Shown here: in pieces, positions 25,918 to 34,881 of the stretch | Layout of the letters: every line of letters begins with the position of its first letter | Numbering within the stretch: the stretch's first letter is position 1 | Origin: Natronincola ferrireducens | GTDB taxonomy: Bacteria > Bacillota > Clostridia > Peptostreptococcales > Natronincolaceae | Direction of reading: 5' to 3' | NCBI RefSeq assembly: GCF_900100845.1 | Contig: NZ_FNFP01000001.1 | Span: 1 to 64,000 of the forward strand | Length of the DNA: 64,000 nt | The notes under the pieces: model-generated | The model's database searches: none | What the model was told of the DNA's origin: nothing | The model's input: the letters and a program-made list of their open reading frames with translations, nothing else | Position numbers and translations under genes: made by a program

Positions 25918-26550
25918 ATGAAAAAGGGTTTATTTATATCGATAGAAGGTTTAGATGGATCAGGAAAAAGCACCCAGATCCAGTATATGAAAAGATTTAT
26001 GGAGGACAAAGGCTTTGAAGTCCTATTGACAAGAGAACCAGGAGGAACCGTCATTGGAGAAAAAATCAGAGACATTATATTAGATAAGCAGCACCAAGAG
26101 ATGGCAGATACTACAGAAGTCCTTTTGTATGCCGCTTCAAGAGCTCAACACGTCCAACAATTTATTTTACCTGCCCTACAGGAGGGTAAGGTGGTCCTAT
26201 GTGATAGATTTGTGGATTCCAGCATTGCCTATCAGGGTGGAGGAAGAAAATTAGGCTGTAGCTTAGTAAAAGAAATCAATAGATTTGCAACCCAAGGATT
26301 AAAGCCTGACTTAACCATATTTTTTGATATTTCTCCTGTAACAAGCCTGCAAAGGATTAGTTCCAAGGAAATAGATAGATTAGAACAGGAAAAAATAGAT
26401 TTTCATGAGGCTGTCTACAATGCTTATAAGGAGCTATGTAGGGAGGAACCCCATAGAATTAAAGTAGTGAAGGCTGATAGAGATATTGAAGCCATTAGTA
26501 GGGATATACAAGGACTATTAATAAAATTAATAAAGGAGGGAAATCTATGA
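25918..26550 (+). CDS. tmk: Thymidylate kinase
   Basis: A 210-residue enzyme phosphorylating dTMP to dTDP. P-loop EGLDGSGKST (9-18), the DR(F)VDSSIAYQG segment near 100, and a usual length. The stop overlaps darA by 4 nt. Confidence 0.97.
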   Translation: MKKGLFISIEGLDGSGKSTQIQYMKRFMEDKGFEVLLTREPGGTVIGEKIRDIILDKQHQEMADTTEVLLYAASRAQHVQQFILPALQEGKVVLCDRFVDSSIAYQGGGRKLGCSLVKEINRFATQGLKPDLTIFFDISPVTSLQRISSKEIDRLEQEKIDFHEAVYNAYKELCREEPHRIKVVKADRDIEAISRDIQGLLIKLIKEGNL

Positions 26551-26876
26551 AACTAGTAATAGCCATCGTTCATGATGAAGATGCAGGAGATCTTATGGAG
26601 GAGTTAACCAACAACAAGTTCAGAATTACCAAGCTAGCCACTACAGGAGGTTTTTTAAGGGCAGGGAATACAACTCTTTTAGTAGGTACAGAGGATGAAG
26701 AGATTGATAAAGTCATAGCCATTATAAAAAACAACTGTGAATCTAGAAAGGAAATAGCCACTTCTCCTGCACCGGTATCAGGAACAACAGGGGTGTTTAT
26801 TCCTTACCCCATAGAAGTAACAGTAGGGGGAGCAACGGTTTTTGTGGTAGATGTAGAAAAATATGTTAAGCTATAG
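26547..26876 (+). CDS. darA: PII-like cyclic-di-AMP receptor DarA/PstA (YaaQ)
   Basis: A 109-residue protein with the PII-like DUF970 fold: MKLVIAIVHDEDAGDL at the start, TKLATTGGFLRAGNTTLL at 29-46 and GGATVFVVDVEKYVKL at the end. It binds c-di-AMP as a trimer; the partner is unknown. ATGA overlap with tmk. Bacillus has yaaR between this gene and holB; here it is absent. Confidence 0.93.
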   Translation: MKLVIAIVHDEDAGDLMEELTNNKFRITKLATTGGFLRAGNTTLLVGTEDEEIDKVIAIIKNNCESRKEIATSPAPVSGTTGVFIPYPIEVTVGGATVFVVDVEKYVKL

Positions 26877-26884
26877 AAAGAGTG

Positions 26885-27877
26885 ATGAAACCCATGGCTT
26901 TTAAAGCTATATTAGGACAGGAAAGACTTATAGAAAGCTTAAAAGGAGCTTTAAATCGTCAGCAACTGACCCATGCCTACTTGATAGAGGGCCAAAGAGG
27001 ACTGGGAAAAGCTAGAATTGCCCATGAGCTAGCAAAAGCTATATGCTGTAGAGCTGAAGGGAGGAAACCCTGTAATCAGTGCAATAGCTGTAGAAAGGCA
27101 GAACATCAAAGTCATCCAGAAATAAAGTGGCTACAGGAAGAGGGAAGCATCAAAATAGAAGCTATACGGGAGCTTCAGAAGAACTTCCAAATGAAACCCT
27201 ATGAAGGCACAAAAAAAGTATGGATCATTTCAGATGCCGGTAAAATGACCACCCAAGCTCAAAATGCCCTTTTAAAGACATTGGAGGAGCCACCACAGCA
27301 TGGAACGATTCTTCTTATCACCACCAATGGCAATAGCTTGCTACCCACCATTACCTCAAGATGTCAGCGACTAAAGCTGTTGTCGGTAGCATTAGAAAAA
27401 ATCCAAAGCTATTTAATGGAGGAAAAAAATGTAGATGAAAAAGAAGCCAAGGTATTGGCGGCCTTCTCAAATGGTGTGATTGGTAAAGCCCTACAGCTTC
27501 TAGAGGATGAGGAGTTTAAGGAAAGAAGACAGAGGATTATGGTCATCACTAGAGATATTGTTGATAAAAAAACCATTTACCTTTTAGAAAATCTAGAATA
27601 TTTCAATGAAGAAAAAACCAATATAGAGGAAATACTAGAAATAATGACGGGTTGGTATCGGGACCTCCTTATTTATAAGGATACACAAAAAAAAGACCTG
27701 GTTATCAACATAGATGCTTTAGAGGAAATTAGCTATCAAACCAGTAAACTTACCTTAAAAAACATAAAGGAAATGCTTTTTATTATAGAGTCAACAAAAA
27801 GCAATCTTAAAAGCAACGCTAATTTTCAAATGACTATAGAAGTAATGCTACTGGACCTAAAACAAAAAACACAGTAA
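26885..27877 (+). CDS. holB: DNA polymerase III delta' subunit
   Basis: A 330-residue clamp-loader subunit. The Walker A region is GQRGLGKA, followed by a zinc cluster C-x8-C-x2-C-x2-C at about 54-69 (CRAEGRKPCNQCNSC). LLKTLEEPP and TSRCQRL are typical of delta'/DnaX proteins. The start is ambiguous between GTG 26882, ATG 26885 and ATG 26894. Next to darA and ricT as in Bacillus. Confidence 0.93.
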   Translation: MKPMAFKAILGQERLIESLKGALNRQQLTHAYLIEGQRGLGKARIAHELAKAICCRAEGRKPCNQCNSCRKAEHQSHPEIKWLQEEGSIKIEAIRELQKNFQMKPYEGTKKVWIISDAGKMTTQAQNALLKTLEEPPQHGTILLITTNGNSLLPTITSRCQRLKLLSVALEKIQSYLMEEKNVDEKEAKVLAAFSNGVIGKALQLLEDEEFKERRQRIMVITRDIVDKKTIYLLENLEYFNEEKTNIEEILEIMTGWYRDLLIYKDTQKKDLVINIDALEEISYQTSKLTLKNIKEMLFIIESTKSNLKSNANFQMTIEVMLLDLKQKTQ

Positions 27878-28121
27878 GTAGAAATTCCAATAAAGGGAAA
27901 AGCTTTACTGATGGCACAATATTAGAAAGTTTGATACAATATGAAATAACACTTAATTCATAAGTAGACAACCGAAAGCTTGGTTTTTAACTTTGGTGTT
28001 GATTACTTCGTTTGTTTATCTAGTGGGGGGCTCACCAATACACTGCAGGATCAAAGAATAAAATTTATTAAGAGCAATGGTTACCTTTTATATAGAGATA
28101 CAGAACTGGGAGGAATTATTA

Positions 28122-29039
28122 ATGGTTACAGTTGTAGGTGTGCGATTCAAAAAGGCTGGCAAAATATATTACTTCAATCCAGGAGAAATACCTGTAGAAA
28201 AAAACAATTGCGTTATTGTAGAAACCGCTAGAGGTGTAGAGTTTGGAGAAGTGGTTGTGGGGCCTAAGGAGGTCTCGGAGGAGGATATTGTCGCCCCCTT
28301 AAAGGACGTTATAAGAACTGCCACCGAGGAAGACACAAGGCAACACTTTGAAAACAAAGATAAGGAGAAGGAAGCCTTTAATATATGCTTAGAAAAAATA
28401 GAGTTTCATCAGTTGGATATGAAATTAATCGATGTAGAATATACCTTTGATAATAACAAGGTGATTTTCTATTTCACCGCTGATGGAAGGGTGGACTTTA
28501 GAGAACTGGTAAAGGATCTAGCTGCTATCTTTAAAACCCGTATTGAATTAAGACAAATTGGTGTGAGGGATGAATCTAAAATGCTTGGGGGCATAGGCAC
28601 CTGTGGCAAACCCTTATGCTGTGCCACTTGGTTAGGAGATTTTGAACCAGTATCTATCAAGATGGCAAAGGAACAGAGTCTTTCCTTAAACCCAACAAAA
28701 ATTTCTGGTATTTGCGGACGCTTATTTTGTTGCTTAAAGTATGAATATGATATGTACCAAGAAATTCTTGACAAACTTCCAGGAGTGGGTTCTATTGTAT
28801 TGACCCCCTATGGTGAAGGTACAGTCATTGAAACCAATGTTTTGCTGGAAAAGGTAAAAGTAAAGATAAAGATAAAAAATGGCCAGGACAATTCTGAAGA
28901 GTTAAAGGTCTGTAGTATTAATGAAGTTAGCAAAGTTAAAGAAAAAAGAAGCCTTAAAGAACAGCTTGCTCTTCAGGGTCACGTAACTGATGGGTTGTTG
29001 GAGGATGAATTACAGCAACTGAAGGAACTGGAGGACTAA
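28122..29039 (+). CDS. ricT: RicT/YaaT, PSP1-domain subunit of the Y-complex
   Basis: A 305-residue protein with the PSP1 C-terminal domain. Cysteines C161, C166/C167, C198 and C203/C204 (CGKPLCC and CGRLFCC) match the iron-sulfur ligands known for the RicAFT complex, which stimulates RNase Y mRNA maturation and the sporulation phosphorelay. ATG 28122 has GGGAGG upstream; an in-frame ATG at 28077 lacks a site. The 244 nt before it hold no gene that I can see. Confidence 0.93.
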   Translation: MVTVVGVRFKKAGKIYYFNPGEIPVEKNNCVIVETARGVEFGEVVVGPKEVSEEDIVAPLKDVIRTATEEDTRQHFENKDKEKEAFNICLEKIEFHQLDMKLIDVEYTFDNNKVIFYFTADGRVDFRELVKDLAAIFKTRIELRQIGVRDESKMLGGIGTCGKPLCCATWLGDFEPVSIKMAKEQSLSLNPTKISGICGRLFCCLKYEYDMYQEILDKLPGVGSIVLTPYGEGTVIETNVLLEKVKVKIKIKNGQDNSEELKVCSINEVSKVKEKRSLKEQLALQGHVTDGLLEDELQQLKELED

Positions 29040-29064
29040 CTGGTAGTCGAAGGGGTGTTTATCA

Positions 29065-29637
29065 ATGAAAGTAAGAAACAAAGCTTGGATCATGATTATT
29101 TTATTAGTGATGGTTTTTGCTGTAATAGGAAGCTTTAATAAAGATCCAGAGCATAAGCCTGGGGATACATCCCCTGTCCTACAAGAGACAGATCCACAGG
29201 ATGACGGAACAGCTGATGAAGCACAAGAAGAGATAGATGAACAATCCCTTGAGGAAAGTATACCAATAGAAGAAAGCAGACCTAGGGTTTTAGCTTTTTG
29301 GGTATCATGGGATGAAGAATCAAAGGAACAATTGGATATACTAGAAAATGCAAATAAACTTTTAGGCCAGGATATTGGTTTTGTAGGTATACACGCCACC
29401 TTTTTTGATACAGTAGATAAAGAGGAAGTGATGGCCTATATTAAAGAAAAGGGCTATAGCTTTGAAATCATTATGGATGAAGAAGGAAAAAAAGCCGAAG
29501 ACTATTATGTAGGAAGCTTCCCCACCACTATTTTTTTAAATGAAAAGGGGGAAGTAGTTGGAGCCTACACCGCCCTTATACAAGAAGACAAAATTTTACA
29601 GGAACTAGAAGAAATACTACAAAATTTAACCAATTAA
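29065..29637 (+). CDS. TlpA/thioredoxin-fold exported protein without cysteines
   Basis: A 190-residue protein with an N-terminal membrane helix (about 8-24), an acidic low-complexity linker (about 28-72), then a TlpA/ResA-like thioredoxin domain (about 75-188). The domain is recognised from VLAFWVSWDEES, where active members have WCxxC, and from VGSFPTTIFLNEKGEVV with the cis-proline. The whole chain has no cysteine and no lipobox, so it cannot do thiol chemistry. It sits 25 nt after ricT and 32 nt before trmN6, where Bacillus has no such gene. A binding or chaperone role outside the membrane is an inference. Confidence 0.75.
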   Translation: MKVRNKAWIMIILLVMVFAVIGSFNKDPEHKPGDTSPVLQETDPQDDGTADEAQEEIDEQSLEESIPIEESRPRVLAFWVSWDEESKEQLDILENANKLLGQDIGFVGIHATFFDTVDKEEVMAYIKEKGYSFEIIMDEEGKKAEDYYVGSFPTTIFLNEKGEVVGAYTALIQEDKILQELEEILQNLTN

Positions 29638-29669
29638 ACTTTTATACAAACGAGGTGAAGATACCACCT

Positions 29670-30431
29670 ATGGAGGATTTGTTGAAACAGCAAGAACGAA
29701 TTGACGATCTACAAGTAAATGGGTTGAAGATTATTCAAAACCCAAAGGGCTTTTGTTTTGGAATAGATGCGGTGTTGCTGGCAAACTTTGTTGCCTTGAA
29801 ACAAAATGCCAAAGTAGTGGATTTAGGTACTGGTACAGGGATTATTCCCATCCTTTTGGCGGGGAAAAGTAACACCAGCCATATTACTGCCCTAGAAATT
29901 CAAGATGAGGTAGCTGATATGGCGAGACGCAGTGTTCAATTAAATCGCCTTGAAAATAGGATTGACATTTTAACCATGGACTTAAAGGAGGGGGAGAAGA
30001 TATTACCCGTCAATACCTTTGATGTGGTAACCTCCAATCCCCCTTACATGCATCCAGAGGGCCTATTAAACCTAGAGGACACCAAGTCTATATCCAGACA
30101 TGAGATAAAATGCAGTCTAGAGGATGTTATAAAAACTGCCTCTAGGCTGCTAAAGCATTTAGGACGATTTTTTATGGTCCATCGACCCCAAAGGCTGGTG
30201 GACATTATGTACTATTGTAGGCAATATAAGCTGGAGCCAAAACAGCTGCAATTTATCCATCCTACCTACGGTAAAAAACCAAATCTATTATTATTGGAAT
30301 GCAGAAAAGCCGCCAATCCAGAATTAAAGATTTTAGATCCCCTTTATGTCTATGAGGAAACGGGGAAATACACAAAGGAAATCTACGAGATATATGGTAA
30401 AAGGATGTTAGAGGAGGGGAGAGATGATTAA
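29670..30431 (+). CDS. trmN6: tRNA1(Val) (adenine37-N6)-methyltransferase (TrmN6/YabB)
   Basis: A 253-residue class I SAM methyltransferase with VVDLGTGTGIIP (49-60) and the N6-adenine motif NPPY (123-126). GAGGTGA lies 11 nt before ATG 29670; a GTG at 29655 is inside that site. Its stop overlaps rsmI by 8 nt, the same coupling as in many Firmicutes. Confidence 0.9.
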   Translation: MEDLLKQQERIDDLQVNGLKIIQNPKGFCFGIDAVLLANFVALKQNAKVVDLGTGTGIIPILLAGKSNTSHITALEIQDEVADMARRSVQLNRLENRIDILTMDLKEGEKILPVNTFDVVTSNPPYMHPEGLLNLEDTKSISRHEIKCSLEDVIKTASRLLKHLGRFFMVHRPQRLVDIMYYCRQYKLEPKQLQFIHPTYGKKPNLLLLECRKAANPELKILDPLYVYEETGKYTKEIYEIYGKRMLEEGRDD

Positions 30432-31269
30432 GGGCAAGCTTTACATATGTCCCACCCCTATTGGGAATTTAGAGGATATCACCCTTAGAACCTTAAAGAT
30501 TTTGAAGGAAGTAGATACTATAGCAGCTGAGGATACCCGTCATACCCTTAAGCTGTTACGACACTTTGACATTCAAAAGCCATTAACCAGCTATCATGAA
30601 CACAATGAAAAGGTAAAAACCCAACAATTGATTAACAAACTACTGGGGGGAGAAAGGATAGCCCTAGTGTCAGATGCCGGGATGCCAGGCATATCAGACC
30701 CCGGAGAAACCCTAATCAAGGCCTGTATAGAAGAGGGAGTGGCTTTCGAAGTACTACCAGGTGCTACTGCTGGGATTCTAGCCCTAGTAGCATCAGGGCT
30801 GGATACAAGACAATTTGCCTTTGAAGGCTTTCTGGATCGAGAGAAGAAAAAACGACGACAAAGACTAGAAAAAATACAAATGGAGGATCGAACCCTTGTA
30901 TTTTATGAGGCCCCCCATCGTATCAAGGATACCCTTAAGGATATGGTGGAGGTGCTGGGAAACCGAAGGGCTGTAGTGGGAAGGGAGCTTACAAAAAAGT
31001 ATGAGGAATTTTTAAGAAGTACCCTACAGGAGCTGTATGATTATTTTCAAGAAAACCCTCCTAAGGGGGAAATGGTTTTAATCTGTGAAGGTATTAGTCA
31101 AGAAGAAATGCTACAAAATGAAAGGGAAGCCTTTGAGGCCCTCTCTATTAAACAGCATATCCTTTCCTTTATAGAAGAGGGCTTGGATAAAAAAGAAGCC
31201 ATTAAAAAGGTTGCTAAGGTGAGAAAAATCCCTAAATCAGAAGTATATAAAGAAGCCATAGACATTTAA
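30424..31269 (+). CDS. rsmI: 16S rRNA (cytidine1402-2'-O)-methyltransferase
   Basis: A 281-residue tetrapyrrole-methylase-fold enzyme acting on C1402 of 16S rRNA. Signatures: LYICPTPIGNLEDITLR near the start, VSDAGMPGISDPG near 80, and AEDTRHT. Last gene of the tmk-rsmI run, converging on abrB. Confidence 0.95.
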   Translation: MIKGKLYICPTPIGNLEDITLRTLKILKEVDTIAAEDTRHTLKLLRHFDIQKPLTSYHEHNEKVKTQQLINKLLGGERIALVSDAGMPGISDPGETLIKACIEEGVAFEVLPGATAGILALVASGLDTRQFAFEGFLDREKKKRRQRLEKIQMEDRTLVFYEAPHRIKDTLKDMVEVLGNRRAVVGRELTKKYEEFLRSTLQELYDYFQENPPKGEMVLICEGISQEEMLQNEREAFEALSIKQHILSFIEEGLDKKEAIKKVAKVRKIPKSEVYKEAIDI

Positions 31270-31278
31270 GTCTATGGC
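31255..31278. terminator. Hairpin between rsmI and abrB
   Basis: A 9-bp stem GCCATAGAC/GTCTATGGC around ATTTAA spans the rsmI stop. T tracts on both sides are weak (CTCTTCTT; TTCTTTA on the other strand), so it is a likely but modest bidirectional terminator for converging genes. Confidence 0.55.
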
Positions 31279-31292
31279 CTCTTCTTAACATA

Positions 31293-31538
31293 TTATTGAC
31301 TTTGTCCTAGGGCATCAATACATCCTTTACATACATTTTTACCTTTATGTACAGTGATATCCGTAGCATTACCACAGAAAACACAAGCAGGTTCATATTT
31401 TTTCAATAAAACACTTTCACCATCTACATAAATTTCTAAAGCATCCTTTTCTGCAATGTTTAATGTACGTCTTAACTCAATAGGAAGTACAATTCTTCCC
31501 AATTCATCTACCTTTCTTACAATACCTGTTGATTTCAA
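31293..31538 (-). CDS. abrB: AbrB-family transition-state regulator with C-terminal zinc-ribbon-like tail
   Basis: An 81-residue DNA-binding protein. The AbrB/SpoVT swapped-hairpin domain covers 1-47 (GIVRKVDELGRIVLPIELRR). The tail has two Cys pairs, C52/C55 and C70/C73, able to bind zinc; Bacillus AbrB has a different tail with one key cysteine. AAAGGAGG precedes ATG 31538. AbrB keeps post-exponential genes off during growth. Same position as in Bacillus, next to rsmI. Confidence 0.92.
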   Translation of the reverse strand: MKSTGIVRKVDELGRIVLPIELRRTLNIAEKDALEIYVDGESVLLKKYEPACVFCGNATDITVHKGKNVCKGCIDALGQSQ

Positions 31539-31591
31539 TTTTTTTCCTCCTTTAATAAGTTACCCTAAATCTAAAGACAGCTTCCATTATA

Positions 31592-31620
31592 ATTATACAA
31601 ATTTCGACATTATGTAATAC
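31592..31620 (-). promoter_or_regulatory. abrB promoter with Spo0A-box-like sequence
   Basis: On the minus strand TATAAT (plus 31592-31597) is a good -10; the -35 (GTATTA) is weak. TGTCGAAA (plus 31602-31609) lies in the spacer and matches the Spo0A box core TGTCGAA. In Bacillus, phosphorylated Spo0A represses abrB, so this placement is sensible. A one-mismatch box, TTGTCAAA, is at 31670-31677. Confidence 0.55.
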
Positions 31621-31690
31621 ATATTAGCAAATATTCCATAAAAAGTCAATTGTAAAAATTTGCAAAAGATTGTCAAAATTTTAACCACTA

Positions 31691-31719
31691 TTGGATAACT
31701 TTCATGAATAATATATACT
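31691..31719 (+). promoter_or_regulatory. Candidate sigma-A promoter of cca
   Basis: TTGGAT (31691-31696), a 17-bp spacer and TATACT (31714-31719), about 100 nt before cca and divergent from abrB. Confidence 0.55.
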
Positions 31720-31819
31720 AAAAGTATTACAAGTACAACAACAATCCGTAAAAAATATCAATAGAAATAAATTTTTAAAGAATAGTCTATATAAAACTAG
31801 AGTTTTAGGAGCTGATAAA

Positions 31820-33238
31820 ATGAATACCGCTGTCTCCAAAATCCTTCAATTAAGTAAACAATTAAATATAGATGTATATTTAGTGGGGGGTGCAATACGG
31901 GATTTATTGTTAAACAGAAGAATAAAAGACTTTGATTTTACAGTTTTCAATGGTCACAAACAATTAGCCCATCAAGTTGCAAAAGAGATGGAGGGAAGCT
32001 TTATAGAGCTAGACCCTGAAGGAGAAATATATAGAGTGGTGTTAAAGGATGGACTTGTACTGGACTTTAGCCAAATAAAAGGAGAGACTATAGAAGAAGA
32101 TTTATATCAAAGGGATTTCACCATCAATGCCATGGCCTATTCCTTAAAAAATCCTTGGCCATTAGTACCAGATAAGATCCTAGATCCCCTTCAAGGAAGA
32201 GAGGACATTTATAAAAAGCTTCTTCGACATGTAGAAGAAAATATCTTTAAAGAGGATCCCCTCAGGATGCTTCGAGCTGTTCGGTTGATGTCTCAGTTGA
32301 ATTTTGACCTCCATAGAACTACAAGGGATCTCATTAGGACAGAAAGCAGTAGGATAACGGCAGCAGCAGGAGAAAGGATTACGGAGGAGCTGTTTCAAAT
32401 CCTCAGTGAAAGGAAAACCTACCACTATTTTAATCTAATGGATAAACAATTAAATTTACTGGAAAAAATCTTCCCTGCAATCAGGGAGATGAAGGGAATT
32501 GGTGAATGCCAATATCATGTGGTGGATAGCTGGACCCACTCGATTTATACCATGAAGGCGGTAGAGGGCTACATCTATGCCCATGGATTCTTTGAAGATC
32601 ATATTCGACAAGCCTACGAAGAGCATACTAAGGAAATCCTTGCTGGTGACCGCAGTCGACTACAGTTGTTGAAGCTAGGATCTATTTTTCATGATGTAGG
32701 AAAGCCATCGGCTAGAAAGGTGGACAGCAAAGGCAGGGTTCGTTTTAAGGGACATGAAATAACGGGAGCAGAGATTATCAAGGAATACGGCAACCGATTA
32801 AAGCTAAGTGTTAAAGAAAAGAAAATATTATATAAATATATAGCCCTCCATATGTGGCCCTTAGTCCTCTATAAAAAAAATGATGTAAGTGGTAAAGCCC
32901 TCTATAAGATGTTTAATGAAACAGGGGAGGAAACCTTGGATATCCTCTTAATTGCTTTAGGAGACATCGTGGCTACTAGGAGGATATTACACCCTAAGGA
33001 AGAAATGGGTATGTTTAAGATACATATAGAGTATATTGCCAATAATTATCTAACCCGTTATAGGCCTATAGCCAACATCACCTCTATCATTAAAGGCAGA
33101 GAAGTAATGGAGGTTTTGGATATACCAGAAGGAGTAACAGTGGGGAAAGTGCTGGAGGAGATAAAAAAAGCCATTTATTTTGGAGAAATCCCCCCTACAA
33201 AGGAAGGGGCTATCAATTATATAAAAGAAATTTACTAA
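31820..33238 (+). CDS. cca: CCA tRNA nucleotidyltransferase / poly(A) polymerase family protein with HD domain
   Basis: A 472-residue class II nucleotidyltransferase. The head domain has VYLVGGAIRDLL (19-30) and the metal aspartates DFDF (37-40); the neck has RRLRAVRLM-type arginines (PLRMLRAVRLM); an HD phosphohydrolase domain begins near 285 (FHDVGKP). It adds or repairs tRNA 3' CCA. Some HD-bearing relatives only add A or C, so partial activity is possible. Single gene with its own promoter and terminator. Confidence 0.88.
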   Translation: MNTAVSKILQLSKQLNIDVYLVGGAIRDLLLNRRIKDFDFTVFNGHKQLAHQVAKEMEGSFIELDPEGEIYRVVLKDGLVLDFSQIKGETIEEDLYQRDFTINAMAYSLKNPWPLVPDKILDPLQGREDIYKKLLRHVEENIFKEDPLRMLRAVRLMSQLNFDLHRTTRDLIRTESSRITAAAGERITEELFQILSERKTYHYFNLMDKQLNLLEKIFPAIREMKGIGECQYHVVDSWTHSIYTMKAVEGYIYAHGFFEDHIRQAYEEHTKEILAGDRSRLQLLKLGSIFHDVGKPSARKVDSKGRVRFKGHEITGAEIIKEYGNRLKLSVKEKKILYKYIALHMWPLVLYKKNDVSGKALYKMFNETGEETLDILLIALGDIVATRRILHPKEEMGMFKIHIEYIANNYLTRYRPIANITSIIKGREVMEVLDIPEGVTVGKVLEEIKKAIYFGEIPPTKEGAINYIKEIY

Positions 33239-33240
33239 AA

Positions 33241-33268
33241 AGAGGATCCTACAGAGATCCTCTTTTTT
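33241..33268. terminator. Bidirectional terminator between cca and pncB
   Basis: An 8-bp stem AGAGGATC/GATCCTCT with A-rich left flank and T-rich right flank works in both directions. The pncB stop codon lies in the loop. Confidence 0.85.
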
Positions 33269-34697
33269 GACTTTCTTTATAGGTGTTTACCATAGAATGC
33301 TTTAAATCCCATAGCTTCTTAGAAAGATCCACCTTATAAAGCTGGGGACGATCTAAGCGTTTATACTCTGGCCAAAGGCTATTTAGTTCCTCAGCAGCAT
33401 ACTTTTTTATTTCTGTAACGGTTTTTCGAGGATACACCAGCTCTCCATCTACATAAAGAGGTATTAGCATTTCTCGAATACGATAATTGGTAAAGGTCTT
33501 GGTCTTCCATGTATAGATAGGATGAAAAATCGTCAAAGGGCTGTTGGTATCAATGGTCTCCTCCTCCAGCATCACCAAGTCTGCTTGAGCCTTGCCGTTA
33601 TCACCATCATAAATCCTTACAACCTTTTTATATCCCGGATTTGTAATTTTATCGGGATTTTCTGATATTTTAATTTTAGGAATCAACTGATCATCCTTTT
33701 CTATGGCCGACAGCTTATAAACTCCACCCAAAGCAGGGCAATTACTGGAGGTAATAAGATTGGTTCCCACTCCCCAGCCATTAACAGCAGACTTTTGCAT
33801 TTTCAAGCTATGAATAGTTTCCTCATCTAAATCACTGGAGGCAATAATACTTACATGGGGAAACCCAGCAGCATCCAACATTTTACGGGCCTCCTTAGAA
33901 AGATAAGCAATGTCTCCGGAGTCAATACGAATTCCCTTAGCCTCATAACCCTTTTCTCTTAATTCATTAAATACAGTAATAGCATTAGGCACACCACTTT
34001 TTAAGGTATCATAGGTATCCACCAAGAGAAGGCATGTATCAGGATAACTATTGGCATAGGCCCTAAAGGCATCTAATTCTGTATCAAAGGCTTGAATCCA
34101 GCTATGGGCTTGAGTACCTACTACTGGAATATCAAATCTTCTTCCTGCTAGAACATTTGAGGTGGAGGAACAACCACCAATGACAGCAGCTCGAGCCCCA
34201 TAAATCCCAGCATCGGGACCCTGTGCCCTCCTTAAACCAAATTCAAAAACAGGTTCACCCTCGGTTACTTCGCAAATTCTAGAGGCCTTGGTGGCAATAA
34301 GGGATTGAAAGTTAATGATATTTAAAAGAGCCGTTTCTATTAACTGAGCTTCAAAGGCAGGTGCCTTCACCCTTAAAACCGGTTCGCCAGGGAACATAAC
34401 AGAACCCTCTGGGACGGAATAAATAGTTCCAGAAAACTTAAAGTTCTTCAAAGCATTTAAAAACTCTTCTTCAAAGTCTAGACCCCTTAAATAATTTAAG
34501 TCCTCTTCTGTAAATTGAAGATTTTCGATATAATCGATTGCCTGTTCTATGCCAGTAATAATCGTATAGCTGCTACCCCCTGGATTTCTTCTAAAAAACA
34601 AGTCAAAAACCATGATATTGTTATGAAGGTTATGCTTTAAATAACCATTCATCATGGTTAACTGATAGAAATCTGTTAACAAAGCAAGGTTTCTCAT
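33249..34697 (-). CDS. pncB: Nicotinate phosphoribosyltransferase
   Basis: A 482-residue NAD-salvage enzyme that joins nicotinate and PRPP. Recognised by LLTDFYQLTMMNGY at the start, EFGLRRAQGPDAG near 150 with the active-site region, and GGCSSTSNVLAG. I choose ATG 34697 because homologues begin here; an in-frame GTG at 34745 would add 16 residues without a ribosome site. Monocistronic, opposite in direction to its neighbours. Confidence 0.93.
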   Translation of the reverse strand: MRNLALLTDFYQLTMMNGYLKHNLHNNIMVFDLFFRRNPGGSSYTIITGIEQAIDYIENLQFTEEDLNYLRGLDFEEEFLNALKNFKFSGTIYSVPEGSVMFPGEPVLRVKAPAFEAQLIETALLNIINFQSLIATKASRICEVTEGEPVFEFGLRRAQGPDAGIYGARAAVIGGCSSTSNVLAGRRFDIPVVGTQAHSWIQAFDTELDAFRAYANSYPDTCLLLVDTYDTLKSGVPNAITVFNELREKGYEAKGIRIDSGDIAYLSKEARKMLDAAGFPHVSIIASSDLDEETIHSLKMQKSAVNGWGVGTNLITSSNCPALGGVYKLSAIEKDDQLIPKIKISENPDKITNPGYKKVVRIYDGDNGKAQADLVMLEEETIDTNSPLTIFHPIYTWKTKTFTNYRIREMLIPLYVDGELVYPRKTVTEIKKYAAEELNSLWPEYKRLDRPQLYKVDLSKKLWDLKHSMVNTYKESQKRGSL

Positions 34698-34881
34698 AAT
34701 ATTCCCGTCCTCATCTAAGTTATATTTACTATTAGCATCATCCACTTACAAATAATTATAACAGATTTTTGTCAAGAAATGAAAATATTTAAAAAATTTT
34801 ATAGGGAGGAAGAAAGACATATGGGAAAAGCCCCCTATCATATCATGTAACGAATGAAAAAAACAGGAAAAGAGGGTTTTT

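Noticed and set aside
27960-28121. Possible structured RNA (SRP RNA or riboswitch) before ricT
   Set aside because: GTGGGGGGCTCACC looked suggestive, but I could not find SRP Alu or GNAR-loop motifs or any known aptamer core.
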